DNA from: JANXXV01 sp038200305
GTDB lineage: Bacteria > Acidobacteriota > Terriglobia > Bryobacterales > Bryobacteraceae
Reading direction: 5' to 3'
Assembly (NCBI GenBank): GCA_038200305.1
Contig: JBBPYD010000072.1
Coordinates: 1-28,943 of the forward strand
Length of the DNA stretch: 28,943 nucleotides
Positions 7,684 through 14,832 of this stretch are shown here, in pieces. The notes beneath the pieces are model-generated. The model was not told where the DNA came from, searched no databases, and was given only the letters and a program-made list of their open reading frames with translations. Numbering within the stretch: position 1 is the first letter of the stretch; each line of letters begins with the position of its first letter. The position numbers and the translations under genes are program-made.

Positions 7684-7865
7684 ATGCGATACGGGGCTTG
7701 GCTGGCGTTAGCGCTTGTGCTGGGAAGCGATTCGGCTACCGGGGAAGGAGCCGGGCCGCATTGAAGCAGCCTTTCGTGACCTGGCCAGCCACGCGGAAGT
7801 ACCCATTGCAATTGAGGAACCGCCGCTAGAGGCTATCATAAGAAATAGCCCGGCTTCGGAATCAG
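7684..7865 (+). pseudogene. Frameshifted fragment of a secreted protein gene
   Basis: An ATG at 7684 opens a typical signal peptide (MRYGAWLALALVLG) but meets TGA at 7762-7764 after 26 codons. The +1 frame then reads a protein-like segment, RIEAAFRDLASHAEVPIAIEE, reminiscent of the first beta-alpha unit of STN/secretin-type or related periplasmic domains, before it runs into the 3' end of the convergent gene. The two pieces join naturally if one base was gained (or two lost) near 7725-7750. It starts 11 nt after the preceding gene's stop. It looks like the 5' stump of a gene that was frameshifted and truncated. Confidence 0.4.
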
Positions 7866-8291
7866 CTACCGTTTGCGGATTGCGAGCCATGACGCAAAAA
7901 CCACCGGGTTTTCCAGCCAGGTCAGCATCCATAAAAGCATCTCATCCTTGATGGCTTTCCGGTCTGGGTCAATGCCCCCCTTTCGCAACGCCCAGCGCGC
8001 ATGATCTTTCGCGGCGATCACGAGTGCTCGGCACTTGCGCCTTGTCTCCGCGTTTTCGCTTTCATAATCGTGCTGTAATGCGATGAGTGTCCGCTCCAAC
8101 TCCGGGAGCGATCCCTGACAGACCCCTTCCACCATCGGAGCCATCGCGATGCCGCTGGCGCGCACCAACTTACGGAGATAGCTGTCTGAAACCGGCCCGA
8201 TGATCTGACGGAGCCTTTCCCAAACGCCCAGATCGATGAGATCGATTCCGGAGCCGTGCAGGAATGCTTCCACCCTGCCCCGCTTGGACAT
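7866..8291 (-). CDS. Conserved hypothetical protein encoded behind guaB
   Basis: 141 residues, no signal peptide, mostly alpha-helical by composition. I recognise no domain. Notable segments are DLGVWERLRQIIGPVSDSYLRKLVRASG (22-49), a Glu/Arg-rich helix around 65-90, and AAKDHARWALRKGG. It starts 10 nt after the guaB stop codon on the same strand and so is likely co-transcribed with guaB. A link to GMP synthesis is not implied by the sequence. Basic at the very C-terminus (WLAIRKR). Confidence 0.65.
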   Translation of the reverse strand: MSKRGRVEAFLHGSGIDLIDLGVWERLRQIIGPVSDSYLRKLVRASGIAMAPMVEGVCQGSLPELERTLIALQHDYESENAETRRKCRALVIAAKDHARWALRKGGIDPDRKAIKDEMLLWMLTWLENPVVFASWLAIRKR

Positions 8292-8301
8292 TCCGTTTAC
8301 C

Positions 8302-9756
8302 TTACTCTAAGCGGTAGTTTGGCGCTTCCTTCGTAATGATCACGTCGTGCACATGGCTCTCGCGAAGTCCGGCCGACGTCACCCGCAGGAATCGGGACTT
8401 TTCCTGCAGTTCCGGAATCGTGGCGCATCCGCAATAGCCCATTCCGGACCGCAGCCCACCGACCAATTGGAATACAAGATCAGACAGCATCCCTTTATAC
8501 GGCACGCGGCCTTCGATACCTTCCGGAACCATCTTCCCGTTCGAGTCCTGCGCGTACCGGTCGGAGCTTCCCTGCCCCATCGCGCCCAACGACCCCATCC
8601 CGCGATAGCTCTTGAACGTGCGCCCCTGATAGAGAATCGTCTCGCCGGGACTCTCCTCGGTTCCCGCCAGAAGACTGCCGATCATTACACAATCCGCACC
8701 GGCGGCGATCGCTTTCGCCACATCTCCCGAGTACTTGATACCGCCATCGGAGATCAGCGGAACTCCGGTTCCCCTTGCCGCCTTCGCGCTTTCGGAAATG
8801 GCCGTGATCTGGGGCACGCCCGCGCCGCTGACGACCCGCGTGGTGCAAATAGAACCTGGCCCGATTCCAACTTTAACCCCGTCCACGCCGAGGCCGATCA
8901 GGTCTCGCGCGCCTTCGTAGGTGGCGACGTTGCCGGCGATGAGTTGTACCTCCGGCATCACATGTTTCAAGTGCTTCACGGCGCCCAAAACCCGCTCGCT
9001 GTGGCCGTGTGCCGTGTCGATGACCAGCACATCGCACTTCTTGGACATCAATTCCTGGGCGCGCTCCAAATAATCGCCTGTCGCACCCAACGCCGCGCCG
9101 ACCCGAAGCCGGCCTTGCTCGTCCTTGGCCGCATTCGGATATTTCAATTTCTTCTGAATGTCTTTAACGGTGATCAGGCCCTTAAGATAGTAATTTTCGT
9201 CCACCACCAGCAACTTCTCTACGCGATGCCGGTGCAGGATGCTCTCGGCCTCTTCAAGCGTGGTTCCCACGGCCACGGTGATCAGATTGTCCTTCGTCAT
9301 TACGCTGGAGATGGGCAGATCGAAACGGGTCTCAAAGCGCAGATCGCGATTGGTCAGAATGCCGACAAGCTTTCCATTCTTGGTCACGGGCACGCCCGAA
9401 ATCCGGTAGCGCTTCATCACCTCAAGCGCGTCGGAAATCTTCTTTTCCGGGTCGATGGTGACCGGATCGACAATCATTCCGCTTTCACTGCGCTTGACAC
9501 GATCCACTTCCTCGGACTGACGATCGATCGACATGTTTTTGTGAATAACGCCGATGCCGCCCTGCTGCGCAAGCGCGATTGCAAGGTGCGATTCGGTGAC
9601 CGTATCCATGGCCGAGCTGAGAATCGGAATGTTGAGGCGGATTTTGCGCGTTACAAAAGTGCGGGTGTCGGCGTTGTTTGGAAGCACCGCGCTGCGCGCA
9701 GGTTGAAGCAGTACATCGTCAAAGGTGAGACCTTCTTGAATTGTGTCTGGGACCAT
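8302..9756 (-). CDS. guaB: IMP dehydrogenase
   Basis: 484 residues, full length. It oxidises IMP to XMP with NAD+, the committed step of GMP synthesis, as a cytoplasmic tetramer/octamer. The N-terminal barrel begins LTFDDVLLQPA (10-20). Two CBS domains are inserted at about 95-147 and 152-205 (nucleotide-sensing Bateman module). The catalytic loop GPGSICTTR has Cys304; the phosphate site is SDGGIKYSGD (336-345) and GSLLAGTEESPGE (360-372); the flap carries the Arg400-Tyr401 dyad in SSDRYAQD. No unusual residue is seen at these sites. It is transcribed divergently from efp across 106 nt, and is followed at 10 nt by a hypothetical gene. The ATG at 9756 fits the family N-terminus; its ribosome binding site is weak. 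Confidence 0.97.
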   Translation of the reverse strand: MVPDTIQEGLTFDDVLLQPARSAVLPNNADTRTFVTRKIRLNIPILSSAMDTVTESHLAIALAQQGGIGVIHKNMSIDRQSEEVDRVKRSESGMIVDPVTIDPEKKISDALEVMKRYRISGVPVTKNGKLVGILTNRDLRFETRFDLPISSVMTKDNLITVAVGTTLEEAESILHRHRVEKLLVVDENYYLKGLITVKDIQKKLKYPNAAKDEQGRLRVGAALGATGDYLERAQELMSKKCDVLVIDTAHGHSERVLGAVKHLKHVMPEVQLIAGNVATYEGARDLIGLGVDGVKVGIGPGSICTTRVVSGAGVPQITAISESAKAARGTGVPLISDGGIKYSGDVAKAIAAGADCVMIGSLLAGTEESPGETILYQGRTFKSYRGMGSLGAMGQGSSDRYAQDSNGKMVPEGIEGRVPYKGMLSDLVFQLVGGLRSGMGYCGCATIPELQEKSRFLRVTSAGLRESHVHDVIITKEAPNYRLE

Positions 9757-9804
9757 GCGTGGGTTACTTTCATGATAACAGGATGACGCTCTGATAGACT
9801 AAGG

Positions 9805-9843
9805 GTTTCCAAACCGCGTTTCTAAATCACGTTTCCAAACGAC
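9805..9843 (+). repeat. Three tandem 13-bp repeats upstream of efp
   Basis: Exact 13-nt period: GTTTCCAAACCGC (9805-9817), GTTTCTAAATCAC (9818-9830), GTTTCCAAACGAC (9831-9843). Each core is close to the inverted repeat GTTT-NN-AAAC. The array ends directly at the AGGAG ribosome binding site of efp (9844-9848) and lies in the guaB-efp divergent intergenic region. It could be a cooperative operator or a leader element in the efp mRNA. Confidence 0.8.
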
Positions 9844-9862
9844 AGGAGTCTCTTCGCGATTT

Positions 9863-10417
9863 ATGCAAGCTACCCAGATACGCCCAGGCATGGTGATCAA
9901 GTACAACAACGATCTGTACTCGATTTTCAGTATGGTTCACCGGACACCGGGCAACCTCCGCGCTTTCGTTCAGGTTCGAATGCGGAATTTGCGTTCCGGC
10001 TCGATGATGGACAACCGCTTCTCCTCAACCGACAACATCGAACGCGCCATTCTGGATGAGCAGGAGATGGAGTATCTGTACGACGATGGCGATTTCTACT
10101 ACTTCATGAATACCGAGACGTTCGAGCAACTGCACCTGACCAAGGAGATTCTTGGCGATGCCGTGGATTACCTGATTCCTTCGCTCAGGGTCCACGTCGA
10201 ATTCTACGAAGGCAAACCGATGAGCGTGGAGTTGCCGGCAAGCGTGGACATGACGGTGCTGGAAACCGAACCGGGTCTTAAGGGCGCCAGTGTTTCTAAC
10301 GTGACCAAGCCCGCCAAGATGGAGACGGGCCTGGTTGTCCAGGTGCCGGCGTTCATCAACGAGGGTGAGAAGATTCGCGTCAGCACTTCCGAAGGCGCTT
10401 ATCAGGAACGAGCTTAG
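9863..10417 (+). CDS. efp: Translation elongation factor P with an Asn at the tip position
   Basis: 184 residues, usual length. EF-P binds between the P and E sites and relieves stalling at polyproline stretches. Domain I (KOW-like) is residues 1-65, domain II 66-127, domain III 128-184; the signature TEPGLKGASVSNVTKPAKMETGLVVQVPAFINEGEKIRVST near the C-terminus is typical. The domain I loop reads HRTPGNLRAFVQVRMRNLRSG. By alignment to E. coli KPGKGQAF (Lys34) or to the P. aeruginosa Arg32 loop, the tip residue right after PG is Asn31, so neither lysylation nor rhamnosylation at that site is possible; Arg33 is two residues away. AGGAG at 9844-9848 is somewhat far (14 nt) from the ATG. Confidence 0.95.
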   Translation: MQATQIRPGMVIKYNNDLYSIFSMVHRTPGNLRAFVQVRMRNLRSGSMMDNRFSSTDNIERAILDEQEMEYLYDDGDFYYFMNTETFEQLHLTKEILGDAVDYLIPSLRVHVEFYEGKPMSVELPASVDMTVLETEPGLKGASVSNVTKPAKMETGLVVQVPAFINEGEKIRVSTSEGAYQERA

Positions 10418-10496
10418 GCCAAGGGAAAGCCCTCAGTCACGGGAACAGGAAGCCCCGGCGGAAATTTTCCGATATCAGTTTTCCACGGCATCATCC

Positions 10497-10515
10497 AACT
10501 TCTGTAAGAAGTTTT
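10497..10515 (+). terminator. Weak hairpin with short T run after efp
   Basis: AACTTC (10497-10502) and GAAGTT (10508-10513) form a perfect 6-bp stem around TGTAA, followed by TT. It is AT-rich and has a short U tract, so it is a poor terminator, and it ends 2 nt before the ATG of the decayed DUF937 gene, where it could instead mask that start. Confidence 0.25.
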
Positions 10516-10517
10516 AT

Positions 10518-11558
10518 ATGCCAACTTCGCTTCTGGAGAACCTGATTGCATCGTTCAAAACACAAGACCTCACGGCAACCGCCGCGCGGCTTGGTGAGCC
10601 GGAGAGTTCCGTGCTTCGCGGCTTTGAAGCGAGTGCAGCCAGTATCGTCTCGGCTCTTGCCTCGAAAATGGGCCAATCCGGATTCGCCCGCCGATATGGT
10701 CCGGAGTCCCGGCCAAAGTGCTGGATCGGGATTATTATCCACGTTGTTCGGTGGTGAACAAACGTCCGTGACCGACGCCATCGCGAGTTCTTCAGGTCTT
10801 CGTACGCCGGCGGCCGCTTCGATCCTCAGCACTGCGGTGCGGATGGTGATGGGCCTGGTGGGAAGCAGAGTCCGGGAGCGTGGGCTCAATGCATCGCAGT
10901 TCGGCGCGATGGTCTCGCAGGAGGGCGCCGCAGCCAGGGGCATGTTGCCCGCGGGCTTTGGAAATGGATCTGGACCCGAACTCGTAACGGCAGGTTCCGG
11001 AGGAGTTGCGGATAACCCCGTTGCCGATATTCCCCGCACCGGCCCAGCCACAAGAGCTTCCATTCCATGGTTGTGGCCTGTCATTGTGATCGCCCTTATT
11101 GTGATCGGATGGGTTTGGTTCGCATCGGGGCGAAAATCGAGCCCGATCGCCCGGATTCCGCCTATCGAAGGAGGGCGTAGCCGTTCCGCTCTGGGCGCCA
11201 CTGAGAATGTCGTGCTACCCGGCAACGTCAATCTTCAAATCCCGCGCGGCGGAATGGAAGACCGGCTGCTGAACTTCATCCAAATCCCGCGGAAACTGCC
11301 ACAAACCGGGACAATTGGTTCGACCTTGAACCGCAATCACAGCAACAATTGAGCGATGTTGCCGCCATTTTAAAGGCGTACCCGAATGTGCGTGTAGCAA
11401 TCGGCGGGTACACCGATCAAGCTGGACAGGCGAATGCGGAGAACGTAATTAAGCAACTGACCGCGATGGGGGTGAACCCGGACAGGATGCAAACGGACGG
11501 CTCGGCCGGGGGAGGCCATCAGACCAATGGTCTCTCGCTGCGTGTTACACAAAAATGA
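10518..11558 (+). pseudogene. Decayed DUF937-OmpA fusion protein gene
   Basis: Three reading frames are needed. From the ATG at 10518 the first frame encodes a DUF937-type N-terminus (SLLENLIASFKTQDLTATAA, then SSVLRGFEASAASIVSALAS). It leaves frame near 10690; the next frame carries the rest of DUF937, a membrane helix (WLWPVIVIALIVIGWVWFA) and a linker. It leaves frame again at about 11314, where ACA-AT-TGG should read T-W-F-D. The last frame is an OmpA-like peptidoglycan-binding domain (SDVAAILKAYPNVRVAIGGYTDQAG ... LSLRVTQK) that lacks internal pieces: the segment between WFDL and EPQSQQQ, about eight residues after TDQAG, and the conserved Asn-Arg-Arg stretch before SLRV. Repeated small deletions and two frameshifts show a gene no longer under selection. 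Its 3' end overlaps the end of selA. Confidence 0.85.
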
Positions 11559-12874
11559 CCCAGCGCCGCCAGCAATTCTTGCTCGTCCTCTGGAAAAACG
11601 GTGCGGAGGTCGATGATCAGCCGGTCATTCTCGATGCGCGAAATGACCGGTGGATCGCCCAGGCGCAGGTTGCGCTCTAATGCGGTTACATCGGGCGCCT
11701 CTATCGCGATCAATGCCGTTGGGATGGCCTGGGTGGGAGTTGCGCCGCCACCTGCGACCGATTCGCCATCGATCAATTCCGATCTGTATCCAGTAAGCCG
11801 GTCCCGGAACGATGTTGCGCGCTTGTGAATTTCGTCTTGTGACAACGCGAGCATCCGCAGAGCTGGAATGTCCTGCCATTGCAAAAACAGAAGACTTCGC
11901 AATACCGTCTCCAGCGCCTGGCTAATCAGCTTATCGACACGAAACGCCCGGAACATCGGGTTGCGGCGCAATCGCGTAACCAAGTCCGGGCGTCCTGCAA
12001 GTATTCCGGATTGCGGGCCGCCGAGCAGTTTGTCTGTGCTGAACGACACCAGATCGACACCGGCGTTGATGCTATCTTCCACCAGAGGCTCGTCCAAACC
12101 GAACGGCTTCAAGTCAACAATGCAACCGCTGCCCAGGTCTTCGTACAGCGGAATCTTGCGCTCTTTTGCAAGCGCCGCCAGTTCGGAAAGTTCGGGCTTC
12201 GCAGTGAATCCAGTGATCTGGAAATTGCTGGGATGTACGCGTAGGATCAGGCGCGTACGGTCCGTGATGGCATTCCGGTAATCGTCGATGGCGGTCTTGT
12301 TTGTGGTTCCTACTTCGCGCAGCAAGGCTCCGGAATGCGACATGATATCGGGAATTCGAAAACCATCGCCGATTTCGATGAGCTCGCCACGAGACACGAT
12401 AACCTCATATCCAGCGGCCAGTTCGTGGAGCGTCAGGTACACGGCTGCTGCGTTGTTGTTTACCGCAATCGCGGGCCGGCCGAGCAACCGTTCCATTAGC
12501 GGCGCAAGGTGCGAATCGCGTTTGCCGCGGCTGCCCTTTTCGATGTCGTATTCCAGGTTGGAATATCCAAAAACCGGCTCGAATCGCGGCAGCGGAGCAC
12601 GCCCCAAATTTGTGTGCAGCACCACTCCGGTTGCGTTGATCACGCGCCGCAAGGACGGGCGGGTGAGTTCCTTGAGCCGGCGCATGACTTCTTCGCCGAG
12701 AGCCGGCGCATTGTTACGTTGCTGTGCCGCGCGGATACTCTCGCGCCGTTCGGACAGCACGCGGCGGACTTCGGCAACCACCATAGACCGGGGATAGCCG
12801 TCCGCACGCGTGCTGAGCCTTTCAAGCAATTCATTCACCGAGGGCAGTTCGCGCAGAAGCTGGTTGGTGTCCAC
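11519..12874 (-). CDS. selA: L-seryl-tRNA(Sec) selenium transferase
   Basis: 451 residues, family length about 460. A PLP enzyme that converts Ser-tRNA(Sec) to Sec-tRNA(Sec) using selenophosphate. Seen: N-terminal helical tRNA-binding domain (1-70), RRVINATGVVLHTNLGRAPL (76-95), VNNNAAAVYL (138-147), SRGELIEIGDGFRIPDI (161-177), EVGTTNKT (187-194), DLGSGC (246-251) and the PLP lysine Lys282 in SFSTDKLLGGPQSG. All key sites are intact. It is last in a minus-strand run flippase-lmbE-selA, 7 nt after lmbE. No selB, selD or tRNA-Sec is found in this window, and I saw no in-frame-UGA selenoprotein gene. The final 13 or so residues overlap the decayed ompA-like gene and may not be native. Confidence 0.92.
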   Translation of the reverse strand: MDTNQLLRELPSVNELLERLSTRADGYPRSMVVAEVRRVLSERRESIRAAQQRNNAPALGEEVMRRLKELTRPSLRRVINATGVVLHTNLGRAPLPRFEPVFGYSNLEYDIEKGSRGKRDSHLAPLMERLLGRPAIAVNNNAAAVYLTLHELAAGYEVIVSRGELIEIGDGFRIPDIMSHSGALLREVGTTNKTAIDDYRNAITDRTRLILRVHPSNFQITGFTAKPELSELAALAKERKIPLYEDLGSGCIVDLKPFGLDEPLVEDSINAGVDLVSFSTDKLLGGPQSGILAGRPDLVTRLRRNPMFRAFRVDKLISQALETVLRSLLFLQWQDIPALRMLALSQDEIHKRATSFRDRLTGYRSELIDGESVAGGGATPTQAIPTALIAIEAPDVTALERNLRLGDPPVISRIENDRLIIDLRTVFPEDEQELLAALGHFCVTRSERPLV

Positions 12875-12881
12875 TGAAAAC

Positions 12882-13748
12882 CTATTTCAGCATGGGGAAA
12901 AGCTGCCGGATCCGCTCTTCCTTGGGTTGCAGGCCGTACTCGCAGATCTCAAACGCTTCGTAATGCTGAACGCCGGTGGCCTTTGCGGGTCCATACCACT
13001 TAATCAAAGCCGTGCGAACCGCTGGACTGATTTGTGGCGTGCGCCGAGTGGCGAGCCACTGCCGGCGCGCCTCATGATCCTTCGGCACTTCCGCGAGAAT
13101 CCCGTCCACCCACGGCAGCCATTCGTAGAACTGGGAGACATGCGCATCGAGAGCCGCAATCTTCTTGTCGAAAACATCGTCAATGGCGATCGCAATATCG
13201 GGACGGAACGGATTCGGACGCTGGAAATGATCTTCGTAATAAAGAAACAGCGGATTCTTGCGAAGGGGCGGAGTGTCCGGCGTCACGTTGGGCACCACCA
13301 CCATATAGGCGGCGTCCTGAACCAGCACGCCGGTATAACGGTGATCGGGATGATAGTCGTTGGGCCGCGGCGCTAGCACGATATCGGCATTCCACTCGCG
13401 AATGCGGCGGATCACCTGCTCGCGCACATTGAGCGTGGGCAGCAATTCGCCATCGTGATTGCCAAGCACCTCATATTCGATACCCAAGCGGCGGGCCGAT
13501 TCCGCAGCCTCCGCCTTGCGGCGGCGCGCCAGTCCTCCTCCGCCTTCCGTCTGGTGGCCGGCATCGCCATTCGTTACCGAGACGAATTTCACGGCGTGAC
13601 CCATTTGCGCAAACTTCGCAGCAGTGCCGGAAGCGCGGATATCGCAATCGTCGGGGTGCGCGCCGAACGCAATCACACGGAGCTTTCCGCCCTCCTGCGC
13701 GGAGGCAAATGCGGCTAAGAGAAACATAACCAGGGGAGCAACTCGCAT
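12882..13748 (-). CDS. Secreted LmbE/PIG-L family zinc deacetylase
   Basis: 288 residues from the ATG at 13746-13748. A longer ORF exists upstream, but this start opens a proper signal peptide (MRVAPLVMFLLAAFASA, cleaved near 17), while the extra N-terminus lies in the preceding gene. Zinc and catalytic motifs are AHPDD (30-34; His31, Asp33, Asp34) and HPDH (133-136). The family removes N-acetyl groups from sugar conjugates such as GlcNAc-malate, GlcNAc-PI or mycothiol precursors; the secreted acidobacterial branch has no assigned substrate. It sits 14 nt after the flippase-like gene and 7 nt before selA. TATAAT on the same strand ends 6 nt before the ATG. Confidence 0.85.
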   Translation of the reverse strand: MRVAPLVMFLLAAFASAQEGGKLRVIAFGAHPDDCDIRASGTAAKFAQMGHAVKFVSVTNGDAGHQTEGGGGLARRRKAEAAESARRLGIEYEVLGNHDGELLPTLNVREQVIRRIREWNADIVLAPRPNDYHPDHRYTGVLVQDAAYMVVVPNVTPDTPPLRKNPLFLYYEDHFQRPNPFRPDIAIAIDDVFDKKIAALDAHVSQFYEWLPWVDGILAEVPKDHEARRQWLATRRTPQISPAVRTALIKWYGPAKATGVQHYEAFEICEYGLQPKEERIRQLFPMLK

Positions 13749-13754
13749 TCGGCG

Positions 13755-13760
13755 ATTATA
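13755..13760 (-). promoter_or_regulatory. Perfect TATAAT directly before the lmbE-like start
   Basis: On the minus strand TATAAT-CGCCGA-ATG, with no ribosome binding site between. The position is right for a leaderless transcript that begins at the start codon. No consensus -35 lies 16-18 nt upstream. Confidence 0.35.
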
Positions 13761-13762
13761 CG

Positions 13763-14785
13763 TTAGTTTTCCGGAGTGGATCTCATGCTGGAACTCGCAT
13801 GACGCCGCAGCTCTCCGATCCGGAATTCGGTGACGGCAAGCGCGATGAAACCGGCAATGAGGAGCGGTAAAGTGATCACGCTCCACATGAGCAAGGAAAA
13901 TCGGCCGGCCATGCCATGTCCGATTCCGAACAGCTCAAGACCAATCACCGTTAACGCCTGGAACGTGCCGACATTTCCAGGAGCCTGTGGCACCACCGAA
14001 CCCAGACGCAGTATAACCATCAACGTTGCCGACTGTCCCAGGGTCAGATCGAAACCCGGATAGCCCCTTGCCAGGGCATAGATAGGTACCACCTGCATCA
14101 GCAGGTATGGCAAGCTCGCCAGAGCCGAAAAGTAGAGGTATTTCGAATGACCAATGATGTGGAGGTCTTCTATGAGCACCCACACTTTCGAAAGGAACTT
14201 GTTATTTGAAAATGCCAGTTTCGTTTGCTGCTTGTAGAACATTGCGAAAGCCAGCAACGCACCGCCCATCAACACGATGGCAGCCAGAACCTGGCCGCCC
14301 TTGACAATGTATGGAGGCAGCGGCACAAACTTGATCGTGATTACCAAACAGGTGACCAGCCACATGCCGTCAAAAATACGCTCAATCAGTGCGGACGAGA
14401 GTGAGACGGACACCGGTATCTGGGTCCATCGGGAAAGCAGATAACAGCGAATCACTTCACCGGTCCGGAACGGCAGCACTTCATTCGCAAAAAGGCCCAC
14501 GTAGATGGCGCGCAGTGAATTCCAGTAGGGGATCCTTGCAAGCGGCGTCAGCAGCAGACTCCAACGCCAAGCGTGCCAGAAATAGACCAGGATGTCGGCG
14601 GCGACAGCGACCGTGACCCATCCCCAGTTCGTGGCGAGAATTTCGCGCCAGAGTCTCTTGAGATCCGCGTCGCGGAGCACCCAGTAAAGAAGCGCCAGGG
14701 AAATTAGATTTGTGGCAATTAGAAAAACGGTGGAAGGAATGCTGCGTTTGGGACGCTCCCCTCCAACTTCATTTGAGCCGCTCAA
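13763..14785 (-). CDS. Flippase-like integral membrane protein (lysylphosphatidylglycerol synthase TM / UPF0104 family)
   Basis: 340 residues, about eight membrane helices. Family motifs are present: AWRWSLLL near 72-79, the GLFANEVLPFRTGEVIRCYLLSRW segment (about 97-120; conserved Asn-x-x-x-Pro-x-Arg-x-Gly-Glu), and PQAPGNVGTFQALTVIGLELFG (about 266-287; Pro-Gly-x-x-Gly). Relatives include the MprF flippase domain and AglD/YbhN-type proteins that move or modify lipid-linked molecules. No soluble synthetase domain follows, so transport of a lipid intermediate is the more likely role. The start codon is TTG at 14783-14785; no in-frame ATG exists nearby, so the exact start is uncertain. It lies 47 nt after the sulfatase stop and 14 nt before the lmbE-like gene. 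Confidence 0.82.
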   Translation of the reverse strand: MSGSNEVGGERPKRSIPSTVFLIATNLISLALLYWVLRDADLKRLWREILATNWGWVTVAVAADILVYFWHAWRWSLLLTPLARIPYWNSLRAIYVGLFANEVLPFRTGEVIRCYLLSRWTQIPVSVSLSSALIERIFDGMWLVTCLVITIKFVPLPPYIVKGGQVLAAIVLMGGALLAFAMFYKQQTKLAFSNNKFLSKVWVLIEDLHIIGHSKYLYFSALASLPYLLMQVVPIYALARGYPGFDLTLGQSATLMVILRLGSVVPQAPGNVGTFQALTVIGLELFGIGHGMAGRFSLLMWSVITLPLLIAGFIALAVTEFRIGELRRHASSSMRSTPEN

Positions 14786-14832
14786 ACCACCATCATAAGC
14801 GATGCGGAACGCCGGTCTGTGCGGAACGGCAT

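Noticed and set aside
8347..9786. A 479-codon plus-strand ORF
   Set aside because: It is fully antisense to guaB, whose catalytic motifs are intact. Long antisense ORFs are expected in GC-rich DNA, and its protein has no recognisable domain.
10491..11231. Minus-strand ORF of 246 codons
   Set aside because: It is antisense to the DUF937-OmpA remnant. The plus-strand frames carry the recognisable domains.
13749..13886. N-terminal extension of the lmbE-like ORF to 13886
   Set aside because: The extension lies within the preceding gene, and the ATG at 13748 opens a clean signal peptide.
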